This document shows positions 32,694 through 38,636 of a stretch of DNA of 38,636 bases, piece by piece. Position 1 is the first letter of the stretch. Every line of letters begins with the position of its first letter. Origin of the DNA: Acidimicrobiia bacterium (GTDB lineage Bacteria > Actinomycetota > Acidimicrobiia > IMCC26256 > JAENVU01); contig JANYJV010000095.1 of NCBI GenBank assembly GCA_025361725.1, forward strand, positions 1 to 38,636, read 5' to 3'. Below the pieces are notes generated by a model. It was given only the letters and a program-made list of their open reading frames with translations. It was not told the origin of the DNA and did no database searches. Both the position numbers and the translations under genes were made by a program.

Positions 32694-33548
32694 TTACTCG
32701 GTGCCGTCGACGCAGACCGTCGTCTTCGTGCCGATGCTTGCCGCGGGGATGATGTTGTAACTGCCGTCGTCACACGTGACGGTCGAGCTGAGGTGGGAGA
32801 ACACACCTTCCGGGCTCTCGTAGCCGGGCACGACCCAGACGTGGACGAGGTAGCCGGTTTGCTTCAACAGGCTGCCCTTGATCGCGTCGCACTCGGCCTT
32901 CGTGGTGGAGTGGTCGGCGCCGAGGGGCGTGTCGATCCCGTTCGCGCCCTGGACGATGCAGATGTCCTTGTGGACGTGCCACGTGTCGTTCGGTCCCGCG
33001 AATCCGATCCCGTCTTGCATGCCCCGTGAATAGAAGAGGCCGGACACGTGCGAGTCCGGATGCGTGCCGTCGTAGATCCACGCGATCGGCTTGCGAATGT
33101 CGTCGTCGCTCATCACACCGTCGGCGTCACCGCCCGCGTTCGCGTAGTTGATGTAGTGGGCACCGAGCCCCGGGGCGAAGGGCCCGGCACGGTGGAGGCC
33201 AGCCATCTCGGCGTCGGCGACGGTCGGGTACCGCAGCGCAACTTCGCGTGCCAACACCAGTTGCCTCGCCAACTCGGCACGATCCGACTTCGAGATCGCT
33301 TGCGGGAACGCCTGGCCGTGCTCCATGCCGTTCTTGAGCTTCGAAAAACCGCGATCGTCGACAGCCTCAGTACGGCCCGAGCCCATGGCCGCCATTTCGG
33401 CCGCGGTCATGCCGTCGGCGTGGGCCTTTGACGAGGTCTTCTTCGTTGCACTCCCGCCGGCCGAGTCCGCCTGCTTCGTGTCCGATGAACACGCTGCCGC
33501 GCTCACCACAAGTACCGCAACCGTGAGGATCCAGATCCGTCGACCCAT
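32694..33548 (-). CDS. Lipoprotein of unknown function, His/Cys-containing
   Basis: 284 residues. A signal with an RR start and a long hydrophobic run ends at SAAAC, Cys20. The tether is rich in Ser, Lys and Thr. The mature domain begins with EMAAMGSGRTEAVDDRGFSKLKNGMEHGQAF and contains HYINYANAGG, an acidic VMSDDDIRKP stretch, WIYDGTHPDS, and WHVHKDICIV; together these give several His and Asp residues that could bind a metal. Four cysteines (in DICIV, AECDA, VTCDDG, TVCVDG) may form two disulfides outside the membrane. I recognise it only as an actinobacterial conserved lipoprotein type, without a function. GGGGGAGA upstream marks the ATG at 33548. It is transcribed in the same direction as the interrupted hydrolase, with a hairpin between them. 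Confidence 0.8.
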   Translation of the reverse strand: MGRRIWILTVAVLVVSAAACSSDTKQADSAGGSATKKTSSKAHADGMTAAEMAAMGSGRTEAVDDRGFSKLKNGMEHGQAFPQAISKSDRAELARQLVLAREVALRYPTVADAEMAGLHRAGPFAPGLGAHYINYANAGGDADGVMSDDDIRKPIAWIYDGTHPDSHVSGLFYSRGMQDGIGFAGPNDTWHVHKDICIVQGANGIDTPLGADHSTTKAECDAIKGSLLKQTGYLVHVWVVPGYESPEGVFSHLSSTVTCDDGSYNIIPAASIGTKTTVCVDGTE

Positions 33549-33647
33549 CACAACTCTCCCCCAGAAGTTCCGAGCGACCGAGCACCTGCGCCGCACCCTC
33601 AGAGGGTAGGCGGGTCCTCGGCGGCGCGAGAACTCTTCGACCGCGCG

Positions 33648-34424
33648 CTACGTGCCGGTCCACTCCGGCGGTCGCTTCTCGGCAAAGGCCTTGGGGCCTT
33701 CTCTCGCGTCGTTGGACGTGAACACCTTGCCGGTGTGCGCGCCCTGGATCGCCCAAAACTCGGCCTCAGTCGCTCCGAGCGTGGACTTGATCAGCTGCTT
33801 CGACGCCGCCACCGCGAGCGGGGCGTTCTGCGCGATGCGAGTCGCCAGTTCCATGGCGACGTCGACGGTGCTGCCCTTGTCTGCCAGCCGTGCGATGAGA
33901 CCGAACTCGAATCCGTCCTCCGCCGTGATCGGGTCACCGGTAATGGCCATCTCCATGGCCTTGCCGTACCCAACGCGGCTCGGCAGCCGCAGTAAGCCGC
34001 CACCGGCGGCGAAGAGGCCGACCCCTACCTCCGGAATCCCCAGCCGCGCGCCGCGCGCCGCCACCAAAAGGTCACAGCTCAGCGCGAGTTCCAAACCGCC
34101 CGCGAGCGCGAAGCCCTCGATCGCGCCGATGAGCGGTTTCTCGGCGCCGTTCTGTACGAACGTCATCATCGGCCCGATGTCCTCGCCGCGCGAGAACGCC
34201 TTGAGATCCATCCCGGCACTGAAGCCGCGGCCGGCTCCGGTGAGCACCCCCGCGGTGAGACCGCTGTCCTCGTTCAGCTGCTCGACCGCGTCCCACAGTC
34301 CGCGCGCCAAGTCGCCGTTGATCGCGTTCATCGCCTCGGGCCGGTTCAAGGTGATCAGCAACACGCGCCCGCGCTGCTCGACGAGCACGGCTTCCGAGTC
34401 GGCACTCACATCCGCGTCTGTCAT
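33648..34424 (-). CDS. Enoyl-CoA hydratase (both catalytic glutamates present)
   Basis: 258 residues. Crotonase signatures are GFSAGMDLKAF and EGFALAGGLELALSCD. Both hydratase glutamates are present, in GGLELAL and in IPEVGVGLFAAGGG, in contrast to the two crotonases at 22590 and 24738. It should hydrate a 2-enoyl-CoA to the 3-hydroxyacyl-CoA, the substrate of the SDR encoded just upstream. The C-terminal FAEKRPPEW is typical. The ATG overlaps the SDR stop as ATGA. It is the last gene of the thiolase operon. Confidence 0.93.
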   Translation of the reverse strand: MTDADVSADSEAVLVEQRGRVLLITLNRPEAMNAINGDLARGLWDAVEQLNEDSGLTAGVLTGAGRGFSAGMDLKAFSRGEDIGPMMTFVQNGAEKPLIGAIEGFALAGGLELALSCDLLVAARGARLGIPEVGVGLFAAGGGLLRLPSRVGYGKAMEMAITGDPITAEDGFEFGLIARLADKGSTVDVAMELATRIAQNAPLAVAASKQLIKSTLGATEAEFWAIQGAHTGKVFTSNDAREGPKAFAEKRPPEWTGT

Positions 34425-35200
34425 TTGGGGGGCATCCGGATCCCGCCGTCGACGCGGATCACTTCCGCGTTCATGTACGGGTTGGTGATGCACTCCATCA
34501 CCATCGACGCCAACTCCTCGGGCCAGCCGAGGCGCTTCGGGAACAGCACCGACTGGCCGAGGTGATTCTTGAATCCCTCCGACGCTTCGCCGGTGCCGTA
34601 GATCGGCGTGTCGATCAGCCCGGGCGCGATCGTGTTGACCCGAATGCCCACGGCCGAGAGGTCACGCGCGATCGGCAACGTCATACCGACGATGCCACCC
34701 TTGGACGCAGAGTACGCGGCCTGGCCGATCTGTCCGTCGAACGCGGCGGCGGACGCCATGTTGACGATTGCACCGCGCTGACCGTCGCCGTCCACCGGAT
34801 CGGTCTTCGCCATCGCCGCAGCCGAGAGCCGAAGCATGTTGAAGGAGCCGAGCAGGTTCACCTTGATGACGAACTCGAACTGCGATTGGGGCATCGGGTC
34901 GTTGTTGCGGTCCACCGTGCGGCCCGCGCTGCCGAGTCCGGCCGAGTTCACGAGTGCCCGGAGCGGTCCCATCTCCGACGCCGCCGCAACCGCAGCCGCG
35001 CCATCGTCTTCGCTCGAAACGTCACAGTGCACGAAGAGGCCACCGAGCTCTTTCGCGAGCGCGGCACCACCTTCGTCATTCAGGTCTGCGATCACGACGC
35101 GCGCGCCGAGCGCGGCAAGCCCGCGCGCCGACGCTTCACCGATCCCCGACGCGCCGCCGGTGACAACCGCCGACGCGTCCTTCAACTCCAACCGCGCCAT
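34421..35200 (-). CDS. SDR-type 3-hydroxyacyl-CoA dehydrogenase (HSD17B10-like)
   Basis: 259 residues. The NAD motif is TGGASGIG (14-21), with Asp39 ending the second strand for NAD preference. The catalytic set is Ser150, Tyr163 and Lys167 (YSASK). The segment QIGQAAYSASKGGIVGMTLPIARDL and the C-terminal VIRVDGGIRMPPK match the type II (HSD17B10-like) 3-hydroxyacyl-CoA dehydrogenases. It should oxidise 3-hydroxyacyl-CoA to the ketoacyl-CoA. It is coupled on both sides: a one-base TGATG overlap with the thiolase and a 4-bp ATGA overlap with the hydratase. Together the three genes form a compact beta-oxidation spiral. Confidence 0.93.
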   Translation of the reverse strand: MARLELKDASAVVTGGASGIGEASARGLAALGARVVIADLNDEGGAALAKELGGLFVHCDVSSEDDGAAAVAAASEMGPLRALVNSAGLGSAGRTVDRNNDPMPQSQFEFVIKVNLLGSFNMLRLSAAAMAKTDPVDGDGQRGAIVNMASAAAFDGQIGQAAYSASKGGIVGMTLPIARDLSAVGIRVNTIAPGLIDTPIYGTGEASEGFKNHLGQSVLFPKRLGWPEELASMVMECITNPYMNAEVIRVDGGIRMPPK

Positions 35201-36369
35201 CAGGATTCGATCCGCTCGATGATGGTGGCATTGGCCATTCCGCCGCCTTCGCACATGACTTGCATGCCGTAGCGGCCGCCAGTGCGCTCGAGTTCGTTGA
35301 GCAACGTGGCCATGAGCTTCGTGCCCGAGCCGCCGAGCGGGTGACCCAGCGCGATCGCGCCACCGTTCACGTTGACCTTCGCCATGTCCGCACCGGTCTC
35401 CTTCTGCCACGCCAGCACCACCGATGCGAACGCCTCGTTCACTTCGAAGACGTCGATGTCGTCGATGCTGAGACCGCTCTTCTCGAGGATCTTCTTGGTG
35501 ACCGGGATCGGACCCTTGAGCATGGTGACCGGGTCCGTGCCTGCCACCGCAAACGAGTGGAACCGCGCGCGCGGCTTGAGTCCGAGCGCCGCGGCCTTCT
35601 CGGAACTCATAATCAGCACTGCCGATGCACCGTCACAGATCTGCGACGAGTTGCCCGCGGTGATCGTCCCGTCTTCCTTGAACGCCGGCTTCAGGGTCGC
35701 CAACTTCTCCGCAGTCGAGCCTTCGCGGATGCCTTCGTCCGTGGTGTGCATCACCGGGCCCTCGCCGAGGTCCACCTCGATCGGGATGATCTCGTTCTCG
35801 AACCGACCCTCGCTCGTGGCCACGAACGCGCGGCGCTGGCTCTCGGCACCGAACGCGTCCATGTCCGCACGGGTGATGCCGTACTCGTCGGCGATCATGT
35901 TGGCGCCGATGCCCTGCGGCGGCAGGCCGGTCTCGGCGTAGCGGTCCAACTGCGCCTGCGGGAATGGGAACCCGAGGCCCTTGACCACCGAGGCGCCCAT
36001 GGGCGTACGGGTCATGACCTCGACGCCCGCCGCGACCACGCAGTCGTACGCGCCGGCCATCACGCCCTGTGCACCGAAGTGCATCGCCTGTTGGCTCGAA
36101 CCGCACTGACGATCCACCGTGGTGGCCGGCACGGACTCGGGCCAACCCGCGGCGAGCACCGCGTTGCGGCCGATGTTGAGCGACTGCTCCCCGACCTGCA
36201 TGACACAGCCCATGATCACGTCGTCGACCTCGGTGGGGTCCAAGTGGTTGCGTTCGGCGATGGCCTTCAGCACCTCCGCCGCGAGCGCGGCCGGGTGCCA
36301 GTCCTTGAGCTTGCCGTTGCGCTTGCCTCCGGGCGTACGTACGGCGTCGACGATCACGGCATCGGTCAT
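35200..36369 (-). CDS. Acetyl-CoA acetyltransferase (thiolase)
   Basis: 389 residues. Acyl-carrying Cys89 lies in DRQCGSSQQAM, His343 in GHPLGGSG, and the proton-transfer Cys373 in MCEGGGMAN. The Asn of the NEAFA box is also present. All catalytic residues are intact. It should cleave a 3-ketoacyl-CoA with CoA, or condense acetyl-CoA in reverse; the operon context favours degradation. CAGGAG 6 nt upstream selects the ATG at 36369 over one seven codons earlier. The leader between this gene and marR carries an unusual A8/C7 homopolymer pair. Confidence 0.95.
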   Translation of the reverse strand: MTDAVIVDAVRTPGGKRNGKLKDWHPAALAAEVLKAIAERNHLDPTEVDDVIMGCVMQVGEQSLNIGRNAVLAAGWPESVPATTVDRQCGSSQQAMHFGAQGVMAGAYDCVVAAGVEVMTRTPMGASVVKGLGFPFPQAQLDRYAETGLPPQGIGANMIADEYGITRADMDAFGAESQRRAFVATSEGRFENEIIPIEVDLGEGPVMHTTDEGIREGSTAEKLATLKPAFKEDGTITAGNSSQICDGASAVLIMSSEKAAALGLKPRARFHSFAVAGTDPVTMLKGPIPVTKKILEKSGLSIDDIDVFEVNEAFASVVLAWQKETGADMAKVNVNGGAIALGHPLGGSGTKLMATLLNELERTGGRYGMQVMCEGGGMANATIIERIES

Positions 36370-36391
36370 GTGAGTTCTCCTGAACTTCAAG

Positions 36392-36406
36392 TTTTTTTTG
36401 GGGGGG
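36392..36406. repeat. Adjacent T8 and G7 homopolymer runs in the thiolase leader
   Basis: Eight T (36392-36399) are followed directly by seven G (36400-36406) on the plus strand, so the thiolase leader reads C7 then A8, about 20-40 nt before its ATG. Such runs are rare in this GC-rich, otherwise mixed sequence. An AACTTGAAGTT inverted repeat adjoins it on the thiolase side. It may be a slippage-prone regulatory tract or a sequencing-sensitive spot. Confidence 0.6.
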
Positions 36407-36444
36407 TTATCGGTGGGACAGACGTGCTGGTTGGGATGGTGCCA

Positions 36445-36930
36445 TCACACGATTGCGGGCTCGTGCCCACTCGCGCGACGCAGGTTCGATTGGAGTTGTT
36501 GCAACACCGCAGTGAGCGCCTGACGTTCCGCTCGGCTGATACCGGTGCGCAACTCGGTGCGGAGGGTCTCGTCGATCGCGGTGACGCGGCCGACGAGATC
36601 CTTGCCGGACCGCGTGACCTGAATCTGCCACACCCGCCGGTCATCCGCATCCGGATGCCGGTCGACGAGGCCGCGAGCCTGCAAACGATCGATCGTCGAA
36701 CCGGTGGCGGCCCGACCCTGGCCGAGGTGATCAGCGATCTTGGTCTGGGTGACGGGACCGAAATCAGCGACGTAGACGAGGATGATCGCCTGGGTCAGGT
36801 TGAGATCGAGCTCGGCGAACCGATGGTCGTAGGCGTCACGGACGAGCCGAGCCGTGGCCATCAGCGTGGCCTCCACCCGGGTCCACGGCGGACCGTCGAG
36901 CTCGTGGGGCGCGGCCGGCTGCACCGTCAT
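36445..36930 (-). CDS. MarR-family transcriptional regulator
   Basis: 161 residues. The winged helix lies at about 55-125: TQTKIADHLGQGRAATGSTIDRL forms the helix-turn-helix, and VDRHPDADDRRVWQIQVT the wing with its DxR feature. The dimerisation helices are at both ends. MarR repressors usually bind palindromes overlapping their own promoter and release them on binding small acids or acyl-CoA. The gene precedes the thiolase operon by 75 bp on the same strand and may control it. An 8-bp inverted repeat and a CATAC/GTATG palindrome lie in its own upstream region. The ATG at 36930 begins a conserved-length protein; an upstream in-frame ATG at 36999 would run through the operator. Confidence 0.93.
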   Translation of the reverse strand: MTVQPAAPHELDGPPWTRVEATLMATARLVRDAYDHRFAELDLNLTQAIILVYVADFGPVTQTKIADHLGQGRAATGSTIDRLQARGLVDRHPDADDRRVWQIQVTRSGKDLVGRVTAIDETLRTELRTGISRAERQALTAVLQQLQSNLRRASGHEPAIV

Positions 36931-36941
36931 GGGCGCACGCT

Positions 36942-36978
36942 CTGTATGTCGGCCGACTGCATGGCTACATACAGTATG
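36942..36978. promoter_or_regulatory. Inverted repeats upstream of marR (candidate operator)
   Basis: CTGTATGT (36942-36949) and ACATACAG (36967-36974) are perfect 8-bp inverted repeats, 17 bp apart. Overlapping the second is CATACAGTATG (36968-36978), itself a 5-1-5 palindrome. On the minus strand TTGCGT and TACTGT spaced by 17 bp could be the marR -35/-10, with the palindrome over the -10. This fits autorepression by MarR and possible influence on the divergent antitoxin gene. Confidence 0.5.
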
Positions 36979-37029
36979 GCGTCCTACGTAACTACGCAAA
37001 CGCCCCTGCCGGCGTTTCGGCCGTCGTCT

Positions 37030-37048
37030 GTATCACGCGTGATACAAT
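37030..37048 (+). promoter_or_regulatory. Perfect palindrome operator and -10 of the toxin-antitoxin operon
   Basis: GTATCACGCGTGATAC (37030-37045) is a perfect 16-bp palindrome ending 9 bp before the antitoxin ATG. It overlaps TACAAT (37043-37048), a good -10, which would place transcription start at or beside the ATG at 37055. There is no ribosome binding site in between, so the mRNA is probably leaderless. A palindrome over the -10 is the usual operator for antitoxin autorepression. Confidence 0.65.
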
Positions 37049-37054
37049 GCGTGG

Positions 37055-37291
37055 ATGACCGAGGTTTCGATCCGCGATCTGCGCAACCACGGTGGTGACA
37101 TCGTCGACCGGGTGCAGTCGGGGGAACGGGTGACGATCACCCGATCGGGAACCCCCGTTGCCGAACTCCGGCCGCTCGCGCCGAGAGGTTTGACCGCAGA
37201 GACGCTGCTCGAGCGGTGGCGCCACCTTCCGCCCGTCGATCCCGCCCGGTTCCGTGCGGATGTCGACGAGCTGATCGATCCCGTGCTGTGA
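37055..37291 (+). CDS. Antitoxin, Phd/YefM (prevent-host-death) type
   Basis: 78 residues. The N-terminal half, VSIRDLRNHGGDIVDRVQSGERVTITRSGTPVAEL, is the Phd/YefM DNA-binding fold with its V-T-x-x-G-x-P-V-A strand. The C-terminal ~30 residues (LTAETLLERWRHLPPVDPARFRADVDEL) would wrap the toxin and are typical of partners of PIN-domain toxins. It neutralises the toxin encoded next and represses the operon through the palindrome upstream. The stop overlaps the toxin start as GTGA, so synthesis is coupled. The start appears leaderless. Confidence 0.92.
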   Translation: MTEVSIRDLRNHGGDIVDRVQSGERVTITRSGTPVAELRPLAPRGLTAETLLERWRHLPPVDPARFRADVDELIDPVL

Positions 37292-37695
37292 GCGGCACCG
37301 GGATCCTGGACACGAACGCTGTGATTCTCCTGCCGCGCCTGACCGATGCGACAACGCTTCCGGACGAACCGACGATCACGGCGATCACCCTCGCGGAGCT
37401 CTCGGTCGGACCACTCGTGGCGACCACCGCGGCCGAGCGCGCCGCTCGCCAGGCGCATCTCCAACAAGCCGAGGCCGACTTCGATCCGCTTCCGTTCGAT
37501 GCCGCTGCGGCGCGCGCATTCGGTGGAGTCGCGGCGGACCTGCGCGCGGCAGGTCGGAAGTCGACCGCTCGCGCCTACGACGCGCTGATCGCCGCGGTCG
37601 CGATTTCGGTCGACCTCCCACTCCACACGACGAACCCCGACGACTTCATCGGGATCCGCGGGCTACGCGTCGTCACGGTTGCCCAGCCCGGCTGA
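37288..37695 (+). CDS. vapC: PIN-domain toxin, VapC type
   Basis: 135 residues. The four acidic residues of the PIN nuclease site are visible: Asp8 (ILDTN), Glu37 (TLAEL), Asp98 (AYDALIAA) and Asp119 (NPDDF, with Asp118 as neighbour). VapC toxins cleave tRNA or rRNA with Mg2+ or Mn2+; the target here is unknown. The length is typical and the site is complete, so it should be active. The GTG at 37288 overlaps the antitoxin stop; a frame extension upstream is non-conserved. With the Phd-type antitoxin it forms a mixed Phd-VapC pair, common in actinobacteria. Confidence 0.92.
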   Translation: MSGTGILDTNAVILLPRLTDATTLPDEPTITAITLAELSVGPLVATTAAERAARQAHLQQAEADFDPLPFDAAAARAFGGVAADLRAAGRKSTARAYDALIAAVAISVDLPLHTTNPDDFIGIRGLRVVTVAQPG

Positions 37696-37733
37696 GCGCC
37701 GCGCCCAAGCGACGCCGAGTCAGGTCCGGGGGT

Positions 37734-37960
37734 TCACGCGCCGACGAGACCGTGCTCGAAGGCGTAGGCGGTCGCAGCTGATCGGGACGACACGCCGATC
37801 TTGGTGAAGATGTTCGACAGGTGGCGCGCGACCGTGCGTTCGCTCACGAACAGAGCGGCCGCGATGTCCTTGTTCGAGCGGCCGGCGGCTACGAGGCGCA
37901 GCACTTCCATTTCCCGCTCCGTGACACCGTCGGGGATCAGCTCGGGAGTTGGTAGCTGTC
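37734..37960 (-). pseudogene. LuxR-type HTH segment without its own start
   Basis: About 70 codons encode a textbook LuxR/GerE DNA-binding domain: [20 protein letters not shown], then [22 protein letters not shown] and [15 protein letters not shown], ending at 37734. No good start codon precedes it, and the upstream part of its frame does not look coding. Its 5' end overlaps, in another frame, the C-terminus of the gene at 37937. Adding one C near 37945-37950 would join the two as ...[15 protein letters not shown]..., a natural linker. It is therefore either a truncated regulator remnant or the C-terminal DNA-binding domain of a protein split by a one-base loss. The domain is typical of the C-terminus of larger actinobacterial LuxR regulators. 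Confidence 0.65.
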
Positions 37961-38636
37961 CCGGTCTGCGTCGCGCGGTTGGCGCAGTGTCCGGAACGGG
38001 CTCAGTGGCGCGTCGACGAGAAGCGTGCGATCCCAACCAAGCGTGAGTTCGTGCAATCGGTTGCGCCACTCGATCATCGTGGAGTCCGTATGTTGCGCGG
38101 TTTCGAACCCAGCCCATACGTCCCAGCTCGGAAGAACCCAGAGGAGAATCGCTTCGCGATCGTCGCCCATCGCCGTCACCCATGCGCCCGCGAGCGTCCA
38201 CCCGAACCGCTCCATAACTGCCACTGCTTCGGTGCGGATCACCTCCAGGAAATTCCACGCGGTGCCGCTCGGCACGCGCACGACCTCGTGCGCGTAGACC
38301 TCGCCGGTCACCCCGTCGGCGTTCAGCTCGGTGATCGTGCGCGTCCACGGCGCCGGGACCAGGATGCGGTCGACGCCGCCACGCCGGAAGGTCGCGGCCT
38401 TCGCCCACCACTCGGCCAGCGCCGGATCTTGCAGCGTCGGATGGTTGAACTCGGTACGGAACGATTTCGCGAGGCCTTCGAACCCGTCGTGCTCCCAAAG
38501 GTTCACGACCTCGGGCCAACGCCCGGTGCTGCCCACCGTTCCCCAGACGCCGTAACACAACTGGTTGCGTTCGCGTTGGCCGATCGGCGACCAGTTCGCC
38601 GTCATGTGGTGCATGTAGTTGGCGCGGTTGTGCCCG
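37937..38636 (-). CDS. Conserved protein of unknown function, open to the right edge
   Basis: At least 225 residues from ATG 38614; the frame is still open at the window edge, so the gene may begin outside. It has two ferredoxin-like repeats: [26 protein letters not shown], and then [42 protein letters not shown]. This is the style of NIPSNAP/dimeric alpha-beta-barrel proteins, which may bind small molecules or heme; I do not recognise the exact family. The segment [24 protein letters not shown] ends the fold. The stop lies inside the 5' part of the LuxR segment, and a one-base change there would fuse the two into a sensor plus DNA-binding protein. No start signal is visible before 38614. Confidence 0.7.
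   Translation of the reverse strand, partial: GHNRANYMHHMTANWSPIGQRERNQLCYGVWGTVGSTGRWPEVVNLWEHDGFEGLAKSFRTEFNHPTLQDPALAEWWAKAATFRRGGVDRILVPAPWTRTITELNADGVTGEVYAHEVVRVPSGTAWNFLEVIRTEAVAVMERFGWTLAGAWVTAMGDDREAILLWVLPSWDVWAGFETAQHTDSTMIEWRNRLHELTLGWDRTLLVDAPLSPFRTLRQPRDADRDSYQLPS

Noticed and set aside
35260-37098. 612-codon plus-strand frame opposite thiolase and marR
   Set aside because: His/Arg-rich shadow frame with no domain, running across two well supported genes.
1-38636. Mobile elements, CRISPR arrays, tRNA or rRNA genes
   Set aside because: No transposase or integrase motif, no regular spaced repeats, and no recognisable tRNA or rRNA sequence on either strand.

Overview
The window looks like chromosomal DNA of a high-GC actinobacterium. 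The base composition is clearly GC-rich. GTG starts and 4-bp ATGA/GTGA overlaps are common, and there are many Cys-anchored lipoproteins, an actinobacterial polyprenol-phosphate-mannose / GT-C mannosyltransferase pair, and many CoA-thioester catabolic genes. The style fits an environmental member of Acidimicrobiia or a neighbouring class, but no rRNA or other marker gene is present, so this is inference. I see no tRNA, rRNA, CRISPR array, insertion sequence, phage gene or replication origin.

Region 1 (1-6.9 kb, mostly minus strand) is an envelope-lipid locus. An OmpR-type response regulator and histidine kinase lie upstream of a split MprF-like system: a UPF0104-type membrane protein (the flippase-like half), a soluble DUF2156 protein (the aminoacyl-transfer half), and an unusual rhomboid-like/esterase fusion. 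Two gene remnants sit inside it: a 5'-truncated GtrA and an internally deleted GT-C mannosyltransferase. The same 11-bp-spaced repeat occurs ahead of the regulator and ahead of the lipid block.

Region 2 (7.0-13.0 kb) has a small acidic secreted protein ending in a strong hairpin, a lipoprotein alpha/beta hydrolase, a second two-component system (minus), and, divergently, a polyprenol-phosphate mannosyl synthase coupled to a GT-C mannosyltransferase.

Region 3 (13.1-17.8 kb) is a coupled operon of lipoprotein, two different ABC ATPases and one large FtsX-type permease. It is followed by an amidase (17.9-19.4 kb) and a convergent secreted lectin-fold protein.

Region 4 (20.3-28.9 kb) is a CoA-dependent catabolic island. 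One minus-strand operon encodes SDR, crotonase, acyl-CoA dehydrogenase, crotonase, acyl-CoA ligase and SDR. A divergent double-hotdog hydratase-like gene and a cytochrome P450 follow. Both crotonases have lost one or both hydratase glutamates, so the hotdog protein is the better hydratase candidate.

Region 5 (28.9-33.6 kb) holds secreted hydrolases and lipoproteins, including a CocE/S15-type hydrolase interrupted by at least three single-base frame changes, and a VOC protein.

Region 6 (33.6-38.6 kb) is a second beta-oxidation operon (thiolase, SDR, a crotonase with both glutamates) behind a MarR regulator, a divergent Phd/VapC-type toxin-antitoxin pair with a perfect palindromic operator and a probable leaderless start, a LuxR-type HTH segment, and a gene running off the right edge.
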